Source of the DNA: Streptomyces dangxiongensis
GTDB taxonomy: Bacteria; Actinomycetota; Actinomycetes; Streptomycetales; Streptomycetaceae
Reading direction: 5' to 3'
DNA: 64,000 bases
Assembly: GCF_003675325.1 (NCBI RefSeq)
Contig: NZ_CP033073.1
Span: 1,116,001 to 1,180,000 of the forward strand
Part shown: piece by piece, positions 54,552-64,000 of the stretch
Layout: each line of letters opens with the position of its first letter
Numbering within the stretch: the first letter of the stretch is position 1
The notes under the pieces: generated by a model
Database searches by the model: none
The model's input: only the letters and a program-made list of their open reading frames with translations
What the model was told of the DNA's origin: nothing
Translations under genes and position numbers: made by a program

Positions 54552-55937
54552 TCAGCGGTTCGCCACCGCCTGCTTGATCAGGGTCTTGCCGAAGTCCCAC
54601 AGCAGGCCGCTCCCGTTGTGCGCGTCGTCCATGACGGCGGTGAAGGCGTCCACGAACCGGTCCACGTCGGCCTCGTCGACGATCAGCGGCGGGATGAGCT
54701 TGATCACCTCCAGGTGGTCGCCGGAGACCTGGGTGAGGATCCGGTGCCGTTGCAGCAGCGGGACGACGACCATCTGGGCGAACAGCCCCTTGCGTGCCGC
54801 CTGGAGCACGGTCCAGCGGCTGCGCAGCGCCAGCGAGGACGGCCGGCCGAACTCGATGCCGATCATCAGGCCCCGGCCGCGGACGTCGGCGAGCAGCTCG
54901 TACCGGTCGATGAGCGCGGTCAGCCGGGACTTCAGCAGCTCCCCCGTCCTGCGCACCCCGGCGACGATCTGTTCGTTCTCCATCACCGACAGCACGGCCA
55001 GGCCGGCCGCCATCGCCTGGGCGTTGGAGCCGAAGCTGGCCGAGTGGACCAGGACCCGGTCCATGGACGAGTAGACCTTCCTGAAGATCCACTCCTTGCC
55101 GAGGGTGGCGCCGACCGGGACGTAGCCGCCGGACAGCGCCTTGGCCACGCACACCAGGTCGGGTTCGACGCCGTCCTCGTGCTGGTAGGCGTAGAAGTCG
55201 CCGGTGCGGCCGAGCCCGGTCTGCACCTCGTCGACGATGAGCAGCGCCCGGTACCGGCGCAGCAGCCCCTGAGCGGCGCGCAGATAGCCGGGCGGGGTCG
55301 GGTGCACGCCCTTGCCCTGGATCGGCTCGACGATCAGGCCGGCCACGTCGCCCTTGCTCAACTCCCGGGCGAGCGCGTCCAGATCACCGAGGGGTACGGC
55401 CGTGTCGGGCAGCAGCGGGTCGAAGCCGTCCCGGAAGCCGTTCTCGCCGTTGACCGAGAGCGACCCGGTGGTCAGGCCGTGGAAGGCGTGGTCGCAGTAG
55501 AGGATGCGGGGCCGTCCGGTGGCGTACCGGGCGAACTTCAACGCCGTCTCGACCGCCTCGGTGCCGCTGTTGCCGAAGAACACCCGGTCCAGGTGCGGGC
55601 TGTGGGCCAGCAGCCGCTCGGCGAGCAGGCCGGGCAGCGGCTGGCAGTCGAAGCGGGTGAGGTCGGCGAGGTCCATGTCCAGGACGTCGTGCAGCGCCCT
55701 GCGGACGACCGGGTGGTGACGGCCGAGCCCCATCACACCGAACCCGGCGAGCATGTCCAGGTAGTCGTTGCCCTCGTCGTCGTAGAAGTGGGCACCCTCC
55801 GCCCGCTCGTAGACCTTGTCGAAGCCGATGGTGTGCAGCATGCGCGGGAGCTGCGGGTTGAGGTGCTTCGCGTGCAGCTCGTAGCGTTCGGCTCCGCGCT
55901 GGGCGAGCAGGGCGCCGAGGTCGAACTCGGTGGTCAT
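54552..55937 (-). CDS. Class-III aminotransferase of the hopanoid cluster (HpnO-like)
   Basis: A 461-aa PLP enzyme: [39 protein letters not shown] with the PLP aspartate and [15 protein letters not shown] with the Schiff-base lysine. In Streptomyces the aminotransferase in this position is connected to aminobacteriohopanetriol formation. The ATG overlaps the dxs stop by 4 bp. It is the last gene of the leftward hopanoid operon. Confidence 0.9.
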   Translation of the reverse strand: MTTEFDLGALLAQRGAERYELHAKHLNPQLPRMLHTIGFDKVYERAEGAHFYDDEGNDYLDMLAGFGVMGLGRHHPVVRRALHDVLDMDLADLTRFDCQPLPGLLAERLLAHSPHLDRVFFGNSGTEAVETALKFARYATGRPRILYCDHAFHGLTTGSLSVNGENGFRDGFDPLLPDTAVPLGDLDALARELSKGDVAGLIVEPIQGKGVHPTPPGYLRAAQGLLRRYRALLIVDEVQTGLGRTGDFYAYQHEDGVEPDLVCVAKALSGGYVPVGATLGKEWIFRKVYSSMDRVLVHSASFGSNAQAMAAGLAVLSVMENEQIVAGVRRTGELLKSRLTALIDRYELLADVRGRGLMIGIEFGRPSSLALRSRWTVLQAARKGLFAQMVVVPLLQRHRILTQVSGDHLEVIKLIPPLIVDEADVDRFVDAFTAVMDDAHNGSGLLWDFGKTLIKQAVANR

Positions 55938-57832
55938 TGACTCTCCTTGGCTGTGCCGCCGGCGTCCTTGACAGCCAGGGCGGCGCTGATCCGGCCGGCG
56001 ATCTCGACGGGCGTGAGACCGATGTCGGCCAGCACCTCGTCACGTCTGGCGTGTGCGAGGAACTGTTCCGGGATACCGAACCGCCGCACCGGCACATCGA
56101 CGTCGGCGTCACCGAGGGCCAGGGCCACGGCCGAACCGACGCCCGCGGCACGGCTGTTGTCCTCGACCACGGCGACCGTCCGGTGTCCGGCGGCGAGGCC
56201 GGGCAGGGCTGGGTCGACGGGCTTGACCCACCGCGGGTCCACCACCGTGCAGCCGAGGCCGCGGGCTTCGAGCAGCTCGGCGGCCTGGAGACACACCGGG
56301 GCCATCACGCCGACGGCGACGAGCAGCACGTCGGGGTGTGCGGCGCGGTGCAGGACGTCCATGCCGCCGACCCGGTCAAGGGCCGGGACGGGCGGGCCGG
56401 CGGACTCCTTCGGGAAGCGGACCAGAGTCGGCGCGTCGTCCACGGCGACCGCCTCGCGTAGCTGTGCGCGAAGCTGGTCGGGGTCGCGCGGGGCGGCGAT
56501 CCGCAGCCCCGGGACGACCTGGAGGACGGACATGTCCCACATCCCGTTGTGGGAGGCGCCGTCCACACCGGTGACGCCGGCCCGGTCCAGGACGAAGGTG
56601 ACCCCGCAGCGGTGCAGGGCGACGTCCATCAGTAGCTGGTCGAAGGCGCGGTTGAGGAAGGTGGCGTAGACGGCGACGACCGGGTGCAGGCCGCCGGTCG
56701 CGAGACCGGCCGCGGAGACGGCCGCGTGCTGCTCGGCGATTCCCACGTCCCACACCCGGTCGGGGAAGCGTTCGGCGAACTCACCGAGGCCCACCGGGTG
56801 CAGCATGGCCGCCGTGACGGCGACGACGTCCTCCCGCTCCTCCCCGATCCGTACGATCTCGTCACCGAACACCGAGGTCCAGGAAGGCCCCCGGGAGGGC
56901 ACGAGCGGTGCGCACGTCAGCGGGTCCATCACGCCGACGGTGTGGAAGTGGTCCTCCTCATGCGCCAGGGCGGGCTCGTAGCCGCGGCCCTTCTCGGTGA
57001 GGCAGTGGACCAGGACCGGCCCGTGGAAGCGTTTCGCCCGGCGCAGCGCGGACTCGACGGCGCCGATGTCGTGGCCGTCGACCGGGCCGACGTACTTCAG
57101 GCCCAGGTCCTCGAACATGCCCTGCGGGGCGAAGGCGTCCTTGAAGCCCTTCTTCGCGCCGTGCAGGGACTCGTAGAGCGTGTTGCCGACGACCGGGGTG
57201 CGCTGGAGCACGTCCTTGCCCCAGGCGAGGACCTTCTCGTAGCCGTCGGTGGTGCGCAGGGTGGCCAGGTGGCGGGCGAGGCCGCCGATGGTGGGGGCGT
57301 ACGACCGCTCGTTGTCGTTGACGACGATGATCAGCGGCCGGTTCCTGGCGGCGGCGATGTTGTTGAGCGCCTCCCAGGCCATGCCGCCGGTCAGCGCGCC
57401 GTCCCCGATGACCGCGACCACATGGCCCTTCTCCCCGCGTACCTGGCGGGCCTTGGCGAGGCCGTCGGCCCACCCGAGCGCGGTGGAGGCGTGGCTGTTC
57501 TCGATGACGTCGTGCTCGGACTCCGCACGCGAGGGGTAGCCGGACAGGCCGCCCTTGCCGCGCAGTTTCGAGAAGTCCTGACGTCCCGTCAGCAGTTTGT
57601 GTACGTAGCTCTGGTGGCCGGTGTCCCACAGAATGCGGTCGGCCGGTGAGTCGAAGACCCGGTGGAGCGCGACGGACAGTTCCACCACGCCCAGATTGGG
57701 TCCGAGGTGACCTCCGGTCCTCGACACCGCGTGCACGAGGAACTCGCGTATCTCGTCGGTCAGTTCGCCGAGTCTCGCCTCGGACAGCGCCTTCAGGTCG
57801 TGTGGTCCCCGGATGCTCTCCAGAATGGTCAC
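55934..57832 (-). CDS. dxs: 1-deoxy-D-xylulose-5-phosphate synthase
   Basis: A 632-aa ThDP enzyme condensing pyruvate and glyceraldehyde-3-phosphate, first step of the MEP isoprenoid route. [15 protein letters not shown], the ThDP motif [16 protein letters not shown], and [15 protein letters not shown] (catalytic Glu) are all present. GTG 57832. A dxs inside a hopanoid cluster boosts isoprenoid precursor supply. No ispG lies between it and hpnH, only a 159-bp gap. Confidence 0.97.
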   Translation of the reverse strand: MTILESIRGPHDLKALSEARLGELTDEIREFLVHAVSRTGGHLGPNLGVVELSVALHRVFDSPADRILWDTGHQSYVHKLLTGRQDFSKLRGKGGLSGYPSRAESEHDVIENSHASTALGWADGLAKARQVRGEKGHVVAVIGDGALTGGMAWEALNNIAAARNRPLIIVVNDNERSYAPTIGGLARHLATLRTTDGYEKVLAWGKDVLQRTPVVGNTLYESLHGAKKGFKDAFAPQGMFEDLGLKYVGPVDGHDIGAVESALRRAKRFHGPVLVHCLTEKGRGYEPALAHEEDHFHTVGVMDPLTCAPLVPSRGPSWTSVFGDEIVRIGEEREDVVAVTAAMLHPVGLGEFAERFPDRVWDVGIAEQHAAVSAAGLATGGLHPVVAVYATFLNRAFDQLLMDVALHRCGVTFVLDRAGVTGVDGASHNGMWDMSVLQVVPGLRIAAPRDPDQLRAQLREAVAVDDAPTLVRFPKESAGPPVPALDRVGGMDVLHRAAHPDVLLVAVGVMAPVCLQAAELLEARGLGCTVVDPRWVKPVDPALPGLAAGHRTVAVVEDNSRAAGVGSAVALALGDADVDVPVRRFGIPEQFLAHARRDEVLADIGLTPVEIAGRISAALAVKDAGGTAKESQ

Positions 57833-57991
57833 GCTCGACGCCCTCTCGGTCCGTGCCCTGCCTCAACCACTTGTGCCGCCGCGCCGCCCCCGACCGCCGT
57901 CGGCCCGGTCCGGGTCCGCCGCGACTGCCGGTGCGGTGCGACCGGACGGGCCGGCACCCCGGGATGTCCCCGGGGGACGGCGGTCGTCGCG

Positions 57992-59014
57992 TCAGTCGCG
58001 GTTGCCGGAGACGGTCTCGCGCATCGCCCGCAGCGACTCCTTCAGGGACCCCATGGTGGCGAGGACGGCCGTGGGCTCGTACCCGCAGTGCGCCATGCAG
58101 TTGGCGCAGCGCGGGTCCTTGCCGCGGCCGTACTTGTCCCAGTCGGTCTTCTCGATCAGCTCCCGGTACGTCGGCACGTACCCGTCGCTCATCAGGTAGC
58201 AGGGGCGCTGCCAGCCGAAGAGCGAGTAGTTGGGGATCGCCCACGCGGTGCACGGGAAGTCGACCTTGCCCTCCAGGAAGTCCAGGAAGAGCGGGGAGTG
58301 GTTGAGCCGCCACTTGCGGCGGTTGCCGCCCGCGAAGGCCTTCCGGAACAGCTCGCGGGTCTGCTCGACGCCGAGGAAGTGCTCCTGGTCCGGTGCCTTC
58401 TCGTAGGCGTAGGCGGGCGAGATCATCATCTCGTCGACCTGGAGGTCGTCGTTGAGGAAGTTGAGCACCTCGATGATCGTCTGCGGGGTGTCGGTGTTGA
58501 AGAAGGTCGAGTTGGTGGTCACCCGGAAGCCGCGCCGTCTGGCCTCCTTGATGGCCTCCACCGCCTCGTCGAACACCCCCTCCTTCGCCACCGACTCGTC
58601 GTGCCGCTCGCGCAGCCCGTCGATGTGCACCGCGAAGGCGAAGTAGGGCGACGGCGTGAAATTGTCGATCTTCTTGCGCAGCAGCATCGCGTTGGTGCAC
58701 AGGAAGACATACTTCTTCCTGGCCACCAACTGCCGTACGATCTCGTCGATCTGGGGATGCATCAGCGGTTCACCGCCGGCGATGGAGACCATCGGCGCGC
58801 CGGACTCCAGCACCGCGCCCACCGCCTGCGCGACCGGCATGCGCTGCTTGAGCACACCGGCCGGATGCTGGATCTTGCCGCAGCCCTCGCACTTGAGATT
58901 GCAGGCGAAGAGCGGTTCCAGCTCGACAATGAGCGGGAACTTGTCCCGCTTGCGTAGCTTCTGTTCAGCCAGGTATGTAGCGACCTTGATGGACTGACGC
59001 AACGGCATGGCCAT
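57992..59014 (-). CDS. hpnH: Adenosyl-hopene synthase, radical SAM (HpnH)
   Basis: A 340-aa radical SAM protein with C38, C42, C45 in ACNLKCEGCGK, the SAM motif IAGGEPLMHPQ and a SPASM-like C-terminal cysteine set (CANCMAHCG). HpnH joins the adenosyl radical to diploptene, making adenosylhopane. The ATG at 59014 has GGAGGTGAGCC upstream. It follows hpnG after 5 bp. Confidence 0.95.
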   Translation of the reverse strand: MAMPLRQSIKVATYLAEQKLRKRDKFPLIVELEPLFACNLKCEGCGKIQHPAGVLKQRMPVAQAVGAVLESGAPMVSIAGGEPLMHPQIDEIVRQLVARKKYVFLCTNAMLLRKKIDNFTPSPYFAFAVHIDGLRERHDESVAKEGVFDEAVEAIKEARRRGFRVTTNSTFFNTDTPQTIIEVLNFLNDDLQVDEMMISPAYAYEKAPDQEHFLGVEQTRELFRKAFAGGNRRKWRLNHSPLFLDFLEGKVDFPCTAWAIPNYSLFGWQRPCYLMSDGYVPTYRELIEKTDWDKYGRGKDPRCANCMAHCGYEPTAVLATMGSLKESLRAMRETVSGNRD

Positions 59015-59019
59015 CTGGC

Positions 59020-59661
59020 TCACCTCCGGGGGAGCGGCAAAGAACGGTGCCATTCGAAAAGAGCGGGAAGAACGGAACGGAGGACACGGAAAGCTGATAT
59101 TCCACCGCGCACCGTGCCGATCCGGACGAGTTCGTGTTCGGGAGCGTCCACGACCACCCGGACGGCCGCAGTTGGGCGCGGGCCCGCGCGGACGGCCGCG
59201 AGGAGCGTCGCCGCCGACTCCATGTCGACCGCGATCGCGCCGGTCGCGAGCAGGTCGGACCGCTCGTGTCCCCGGACCACGTGGTCGGAGCCGGTGAGCG
59301 GACCGGTGTGCACCGTGCGTCCGGGCAGCCGGCGCACGAGTTCCTCCACCAGCGCCGCGGTGCCCGCGCACGGGACGGTCCCGCGCGGGTCCCGGGTCTC
59401 CTCGGCGACGACGAGGTCGCCGGGGTGCATGCCGGGGGCGAGTCCGGCGCAGAAGCCGGTGGCCAGGACGGCCGCGCCGGCCAGGGCCGGACCGCCGAGG
59501 TGCCGGGTGACGGAGCGTTCCGCCGCGCGGGGGCCCATGCCCGTGCGGACGACGGTGACCGGCCCGTCCGCCCCGCTCCGGTCGCCGGTGCGCAGGGCGA
59601 GGTGCTCGATGCCGAGCGCGCAGGCGATCAGCAGCGGGGCGGCGACGGGCGCGGCTCTCAC
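59020..59661 (-). CDS. hpnG: Hopanoid-associated phosphorylase (HpnG)
   Basis: A 213-aa nucleoside-phosphorylase-fold protein: LIACALGIEHLAL, VVRTGMGPRAAERSV, VLATGFCAGLAPGMHPGDLV and DMESAATLLAAVR (purine/ribose site). HpnG removes adenine from adenosylhopane to give ribosylhopane. It starts with GTG 59661, 1 nt after the shc stop, so it is coupled to shc. Confidence 0.92.
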   Translation of the reverse strand: MRAAPVAAPLLIACALGIEHLALRTGDRSGADGPVTVVRTGMGPRAAERSVTRHLGGPALAGAAVLATGFCAGLAPGMHPGDLVVAEETRDPRGTVPCAGTAALVEELVRRLPGRTVHTGPLTGSDHVVRGHERSDLLATGAIAVDMESAATLLAAVRAGPRPTAAVRVVVDAPEHELVRIGTVRGGISAFRVLRSVLPALFEWHRSLPLPRR

Positions 59662-59662
59662 C

Positions 59663-61696
59663 TCAGGCCCCCTTGGCCTCGGTGAGCGGTTTCCCGGCCC
59701 GGGCGAGCAGCTTCCGCTCGAAGGGGTCCCCGTGCAGGTACCGGCCGAGCGCGGTGAGCGGGAACACCTGCCGGTAGAGGTGGTAGTTGATGGAGAAGTC
59801 CCAGGGGAAGCCGGTGCCGGTGAAGTACGGCTCGTCCCAGGTGCCGTCCGCCCGCTGGGTGGCGGTCAGCCACCGGATGCCGCGCTCCACGGCCTTGGAG
59901 TCCCGCTCGCCCGCCGCGAGCAGGGCCATCAGCGCCCACGCGGTCTGGGAGGCGGTGGAGGCGCCCCGGCCGCTCCACTCCTTGACGTACTTGTAGGAGC
60001 GCAGGTCCTCGCCCCAGCCCCCGTCGTCGTTCTGGACGCTCTCCAGCCAGACCACGGCCCGCCGGATCGCCGGGTGCGAGCCGGGCAGTCCGGCCGCGGT
60101 GAGCGCGGGCACCACCGACCCGGTGCCGTAGATGTAGTTGACGCCCCAGCGGCCGAACCAGGAGCCGTCGGCCTCCTGTTCGGCGAGCAGCCAGGCGATG
60201 CCGCGCCGGGTGCGCGGATCGTGGGCCAGGCCCTCGGCGGCGAGCATCTCCACGACGTGCGCGGTGACGTCCGCGGACGGCGGGTCGATGACCTCGCCGA
60301 AGTCGCAGAACGGCAGCCGGTTGGGGAACGGACTGGTGTTGTCGGCGTCGAACGCGCCCCAGGCGCCGTTCTTCGACTGCATGCCCAGGTTCCAGCGGAC
60401 GGCCCGGCCGATGGCCCGGTCCACGCGCTCGGGGTCGTGGTGGCGGACCCGGCGCAGCGCGAGCGCGACCTCGGCGGTGTCGTCGATGTCCGGGTAGTTG
60501 TCGTTGTGGAACTCGAACGCCCAGCCGCCCGGCGGGAGATGAGGGCGCTTGACGGCCCAGTCGCCGGGCCGGACGATCTCCTCGCCGAGCATCCAGTCGG
60601 CTGCCTTGACCAGTTGCGGGATGGTCGACCGGGAGTCCGGCGTCGACGAGGGCGATGGTGGCCAGGCAGGTGTCCCACACCGGGGACTGGCAGGCCTCGA
60701 TCATCCGGGCGCCGTCCTCGCGCCAGACGGCGAAACGGTCCAGGGAGGCGAGGCCCTCACGCATCACCGGGTGCTGGAGGTCGTACCCGAGCAGGTACAG
60801 GGCGATGACCGAGTACACGGCCGGGGGCTGGATGCCGCCCCAGCAGCCGTCGTTCTCCTGGCGTTCGATGATCCAGCGGGCCGCCGAGTCCATCGCCGCC
60901 TTGCGGACCCGGCGCGGGGCGACCTTGCGCAGCCGGTGCAGCGCCTTGTCCAGACGCTGGAAGGCCCCGTCCCAACTGGTCAGCGGGGCGCGGGGCTTGG
61001 GCGGAACGGGGCGGGCGGGGTCGGTGTGCACAGTTCGTCCAGCGGGAAGGGCGCCGGGCGGACCGGGCGCTTGGCCGAGACGATGGTGAGCGGCACGATG
61101 GTCTGCCGGGCCCAGCAGCCGAAGTCGTAGATGTTGAGCGGCATCCAGGTGGGGAACCAGATGAGTTCCGGCGGGAGTTCGGGCAGGTCCTCCCATCTCC
61201 ACCAGCCGAACAGGGCGAGCCAGATCCGGGTGAACACGCGGGCGGCGGCGATGCCGCCGCGCTCGCGGACCCAGGCCGACGCCTTCGCCATGTGGGGGGC
61301 GTCGGGCGCGTCACCGGCCAGCCGGAGGGCGACGTAGGCCTCGACGGTGGCGGACAGGTCACCGGGCCCGCCGTAGAAGGTGGCCCAGGTGCCGTCGTCC
61401 CGCTGCTCGCCGCGGATGAACCTGGCGGCGGCCTGCGTGGTGCTCTCGTCCAGGATGTCCAGGAACTGACGCAGCAGCAGGTCCTCGGCGTCCATGGTGA
61501 CGTTCGTCTCCAGGTCGCCCTTCCACCAGCCCTGGACGTCCTGCCGGGAGAGCAGGGAGTCGGTGGCGCGCTGCGCGGCGCGTGCGGCGGCTTCCCGTAC
61601 CCCGGCCGCCTCGGGGATGGTGAAGGTGGTGTCGCTGGCCGCGGCAGCGCGGGACGGCAAGGTCGCCCCGGTGCTTCCGTCGGTCGTCGCTGTCAT
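59663..61696 (-). pseudogene. shc: Squalene-hopene cyclase, interrupted by two frameshifts
   Basis: The sequence encodes a complete SHC in three pieces. Piece 1 (61696 to about 61032) ends PFPLDEL; piece 2, in another frame, runs HTDPARPVPPKPRAPLTSWDGAF to GLPVDHP; piece 3, back in the first frame, runs LVKAADWMLGEEIVRPGDW to KGA and includes the catalytic DIDDTA motif and several QW repeats. The first shift is an extra CA at 61029-61032, the second an extra G in the run 60618-60620. As read, translation stops at 60980. Without the three bases the protein would be 676 aa. Either a recent real lesion or assembly error; all pieces are otherwise well conserved. Confidence 0.9.
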
Positions 61697-61808
61697 GGCT
61701 TCCCCTTCGTGCAGTGCGAAGTCGTGCTGCTGTGGGAACGCCGTCGGCCGGTGTGCGAAAGCTCGTCACCGGCCGGCGACTACGCGAGGCCTGTCGAGCC
61801 GAGGACGG

Positions 61809-62942
61809 TCATCTCTTCCGTACGACGACGAAGTCGGCGAGCGCCGTGAAGGAGTCCCGTACCCGGTCGGGCATGTCGACGGCGTCGAGGGCCTCGACGG
61901 CGATGGTGTGCTGACGGCGTGCCTCCCGCGCCGTCCACTCGCGGCCGCCGGCCTCCTCGATGAGGGCCGCGCGGGCCGCGAACTCCTCCTCGGAGAAGTT
62001 CTCGAAGTCGCTGCTCTTGGCGTCGGCGGCGAGGATCTCGCCGAGCTGCTCCGAGGCGGGGCCGCCGGCCGCGAGCGCGGCCACCACCGGCAGGGACTTC
62101 TTGCGCTGGCGCAGGTCGCTCCACGTCTGCTTGCCGGTGGCCTCCGGGTCGCCCCAGATGCCGAGGAGGTCGTCGACGGCCTGGAAGGCCAGGCCCAGGT
62201 GGTACCCGTAGCGCTCCAGCGCGTCGGCGGTGGCGTCGTCGGCGCCGCCGAGGACCGCGCCGATGGAGGAGGCGCAGGCGAGCAGGGCGCCGGTCTTGTT
62301 GCCCTCCATCTCCAGGCACTCCTCGACGCTGACGCGGTCGCGGTGCTCGTAGGAGATGTCCTGGGCCTGACCGTCGATCAGGGCGCGGGTGGCGGTGGTC
62401 AGCCGGCGGGTGGCGCGGCCGGCCTCGACGGTGCCGAGTTCCAGCAGGACCTCGTTGGCGAGGGCGAACAGGGCGTCGCCGACCAGGATGGCCTGGGCGG
62501 GGCCGTGCACCTTCCAGACGGTGTCCCGGTGCCGGCGCTGCTCGTCGCCGTCCATCAGGTCGTCGTGCAGCAGGGAGAAGTTGTGCACCAGTTCGACGGC
62601 GACCGCGCCCGGGATGCCCGCCTCGGGTGCGGCGCCGGTGACCTCGGCGGAGAGAACGGCGAGCGCGGGACGGACGGCCTTGCCGCCGTCACCGTCGGCC
62701 GGGTTGCCGGCGGCGTCGATCCAGCCGAAGTGGTAGGCGGCGACGGTGTCCATGGGAGGCGCCAGGCGGTCGACGGCCGCACGCAGGACCGGTGTGGCCA
62801 GGGTCCGGCCGCGCTCCAGCAACGCGGTCACGTCCACCGCGGCCCGTGGAGCGGGCGTCGAGGCCGGGGGCACAGTGGGCACAGTCTCTCCTCTTGTTGC
62901 GGTACCGGGGGTGCGGGGGCCCGCCGCCTGCTGATCGGGCAT
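61809..62942 (-). CDS. Polyprenyl diphosphate synthase of the hopanoid cluster
   Basis: A 377-aa trans-prenyltransferase: KAVRPALAVLSAE, first Asp-rich motif LLHDDLMDGDEQRR, GDALFALANEVLLELG and second motif AFQAVDDLLGIWGDPEATGK. The N-terminal 35 residues are disordered. It probably makes farnesyl diphosphate for squalene. Its ATG shares one base with the hpnE stop (TGATG). Confidence 0.94.
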   Translation of the reverse strand: MPDQQAAGPRTPGTATRGETVPTVPPASTPAPRAAVDVTALLERGRTLATPVLRAAVDRLAPPMDTVAAYHFGWIDAAGNPADGDGGKAVRPALAVLSAEVTGAAPEAGIPGAVAVELVHNFSLLHDDLMDGDEQRRHRDTVWKVHGPAQAILVGDALFALANEVLLELGTVEAGRATRRLTTATRALIDGQAQDISYEHRDRVSVEECLEMEGNKTGALLACASSIGAVLGGADDATADALERYGYHLGLAFQAVDDLLGIWGDPEATGKQTWSDLRQRKKSLPVVAALAAGGPASEQLGEILAADAKSSDFENFSEEEFAARAALIEEAGGREWTAREARRQHTIAVEALDAVDMPDRVRDSFTALADFVVVRKR

Positions 62943-64000
62943 CAGGCCGCCTCCTCGAATCCGAAGAGGCGGCGGGGGCGGGGCCGGCCCAGGGCGCCGA
63001 GCGCGGCGTCGGCCGCGCTCACTCCACTGCGGACCGCACTCTCCATGGTCGCGGGCCACCCGGTGGCGGTCCACGCTCCGGCCAGGTACAGGCCGGTGGC
63101 CTTGGTGCGGGCGCCGGGCCGCAGCCGCCCGACGCCGGGGGTGGGGGCGAACGTGGCCGTGCGCTCCCGGGTCACGAAGAAGTCCTCCACCACGGCGGTA
63201 CGCGCCCCCGGGATCAGTCGTGCCAGCTCGGGCAGGTAGCGCTCGCGGAGTTCGGCGACCGGGGTGTCGATCTCGTCCTGCGCGGCGGACTGGGACAGGG
63301 CGAGGTACTGGCCGGTGCGCAGTCCCGAGGCGTCGGTGCGGTCGAAGACCCACTGCACCGGGGTGCCGAGCGCGGCGAAGAACGGTCCGGCCAGGACCCG
63401 GCGGTCGTAGACGACGTGGACGTTGAGGATCGGCGCGGTGCCGATCTCCAGCAGCCGCTGCGGCGCGTCGAGGGCGCCGGACGGCAGCAGTTCGTGGGCC
63501 TCGCGCTGGGGTACGGCGAGGACGACGGCGTCGGTCTCCAGCGTCTCGCCGGGGAGCTGAACGCTCCAGGACCCGTTCGCGTGGAGAGAGAGGGAGGTGA
63601 CGCGTGCACGGACCTGGGTACGCACGCCCGCGGAGTCGAGCGCCCTGCGGGCCAGCCGGTCGTGCAGTTCGCCCAGCGGGACGCGGGCCCAGCCGATGTC
63701 GGCCGCGCCAGGGTCGGACAGCAGACCGGTCTTGAACACCATCGCGGCGAGCCCGAGCGAGACGTCGCCGGCGACCGCGTTGAGGGTGGCGACCCCGACC
63801 AGGTCCCACAGAGCCTCGACGGCGCGTGCCGACTGGCCGTGGGCGGCCAGCCAGCTACCGAAGTCCTGTGTGTCCAGGGCGGGATCGGCGAGGTCGAGTC
63901 CCTTCAGCGCGAGCGCGGCACGCCCGACGGCCGCGCGCTCGGCGAGCGAGAGGTGCGGATAGGCGGCCAGGCTGCGCCCCAGGTGGAGGGGGACGGGCAG
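62942..64000 (-). CDS. hpnE: Hydroxysqualene dehydroxylase HpnE, partial
   Basis: The 5' part lies beyond the window edge. The visible 353 codons, from LPVPLHLGRSLAAYPHLSLAERAAVG, continue through WDLVGVATLNAVAGDVSLGLAAMVFKTGLL to the FAD-binding C terminus KATGLYLAGAWTATGWPATMESAVRSG. This is the squalene-associated FAD-dependent desaturase family; HpnE reduces hydroxysqualene to squalene after HpnC/HpnD. Upstream hpnC/hpnD would be expected beyond 64000. Confidence 0.92.
   Translation of the reverse strand: MPVPLHLGRSLAAYPHLSLAERAAVGRAALALKGLDLADPALDTQDFGSWLAAHGQSARAVEALWDLVGVATLNAVAGDVSLGLAAMVFKTGLLSDPGAADIGWARVPLGELHDRLARRALDSAGVRTQVRARVTSLSLHANGSWSVQLPGETLETDAVVLAVPQREAHELLPSGALDAPQRLLEIGTAPILNVHVVYDRRVLAGPFFAALGTPVQWVFDRTDASGLRTGQYLALSQSAAQDEIDTPVAELRERYLPELARLIPGARTAVVEDFFVTRERTATFAPTPGVGRLRPGARTKATGLYLAGAWTATGWPATMESAVRSGVSAADAALGALGRPRPRRLFGFEEAA

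Overview
The window is high-GC actinobacterial chromosome, almost certainly Streptomyces: strong third-position GC, frequent GTG starts, 4-bp ATGA stop/start overlaps, a conservon (cvnABCD), a hopanoid cluster and a c-di-AMP riboswitch before a LysM/M23 peptidase. No plasmid or phage hallmark genes were seen.

Layout. 0-12.5 kb is ordinary metabolism: cobK, a TauE/SafE permease, an acyl-CoA ligase and thiolase pair divergent from a lipase, Dps, a methyltransferase, a HAD phosphatase, an adjacent glutamine-synthetase-like/amidohydrolase pair resembling the two halves of FluG, a NUDIX-like protein and a nitroreductase. 12.6-24.1 kb, read leftward, looks like an undescribed biosynthetic cluster: StrR-like activator, ferredoxin reductase, [2Fe-2S] ferredoxin, haem-oxygenase-like diiron oxidase (HDO), three ATP-grasp ligases, an EamA exporter and a DUF885 hydrolase in coupled order, then a Tat-exported PLP enzyme resembling PvdN. 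24.5-30.8 kb is a regulatory accessory region: an HxlR regulator and an MFS pump with matching upstream dyads, a ~250-bp inverted repeat around the pump, an IS701-like ORF without recognisable catalytic aspartates, an SDR, an NmrA-like protein and a gamma-butyrolactone-receptor-like TetR whose putative operator occurs three times.

31-44 kb holds tRNA-Pro(GGG), a split transketolase behind a SoxR-type promoter, an MFS protein, small regulator operons, kbl/tdh for threonine catabolism and a conservon whose CvnA carries a long His-rich repetitive tail. 44.5-46.1 kb is a gene graveyard (LacI, GMC oxidoreductase and aldo/keto reductase remnants). 46-53 kb has an MBL hydrolase, an amino-acid dehydrogenase with TetR, an SGNH hydrolase, the riboswitch-controlled M23 peptidase, a decayed alpha-galactosidase start and a tyrosine phosphatase. 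53.3-64 kb is the hopanoid region: an XRE/cupin regulator with a 40-aa membrane protein, an HpnO-like aminotransferase, dxs, hpnH, hpnG, squalene-hopene cyclase (two frameshifts as read), polyprenyl synthase and hpnE running off the right edge.

Working hypothesis for the 12.6-24.1 kb cluster: reductase and ferredoxin feed electrons to the diiron oxidase, which makes an unusual amino acid; up to three ATP-grasp ligases join it into a small peptide; EamA exports it; the Tat-exported PLP enzyme finishes it outside the membrane. This is inferred from gene families and order; no product is known.
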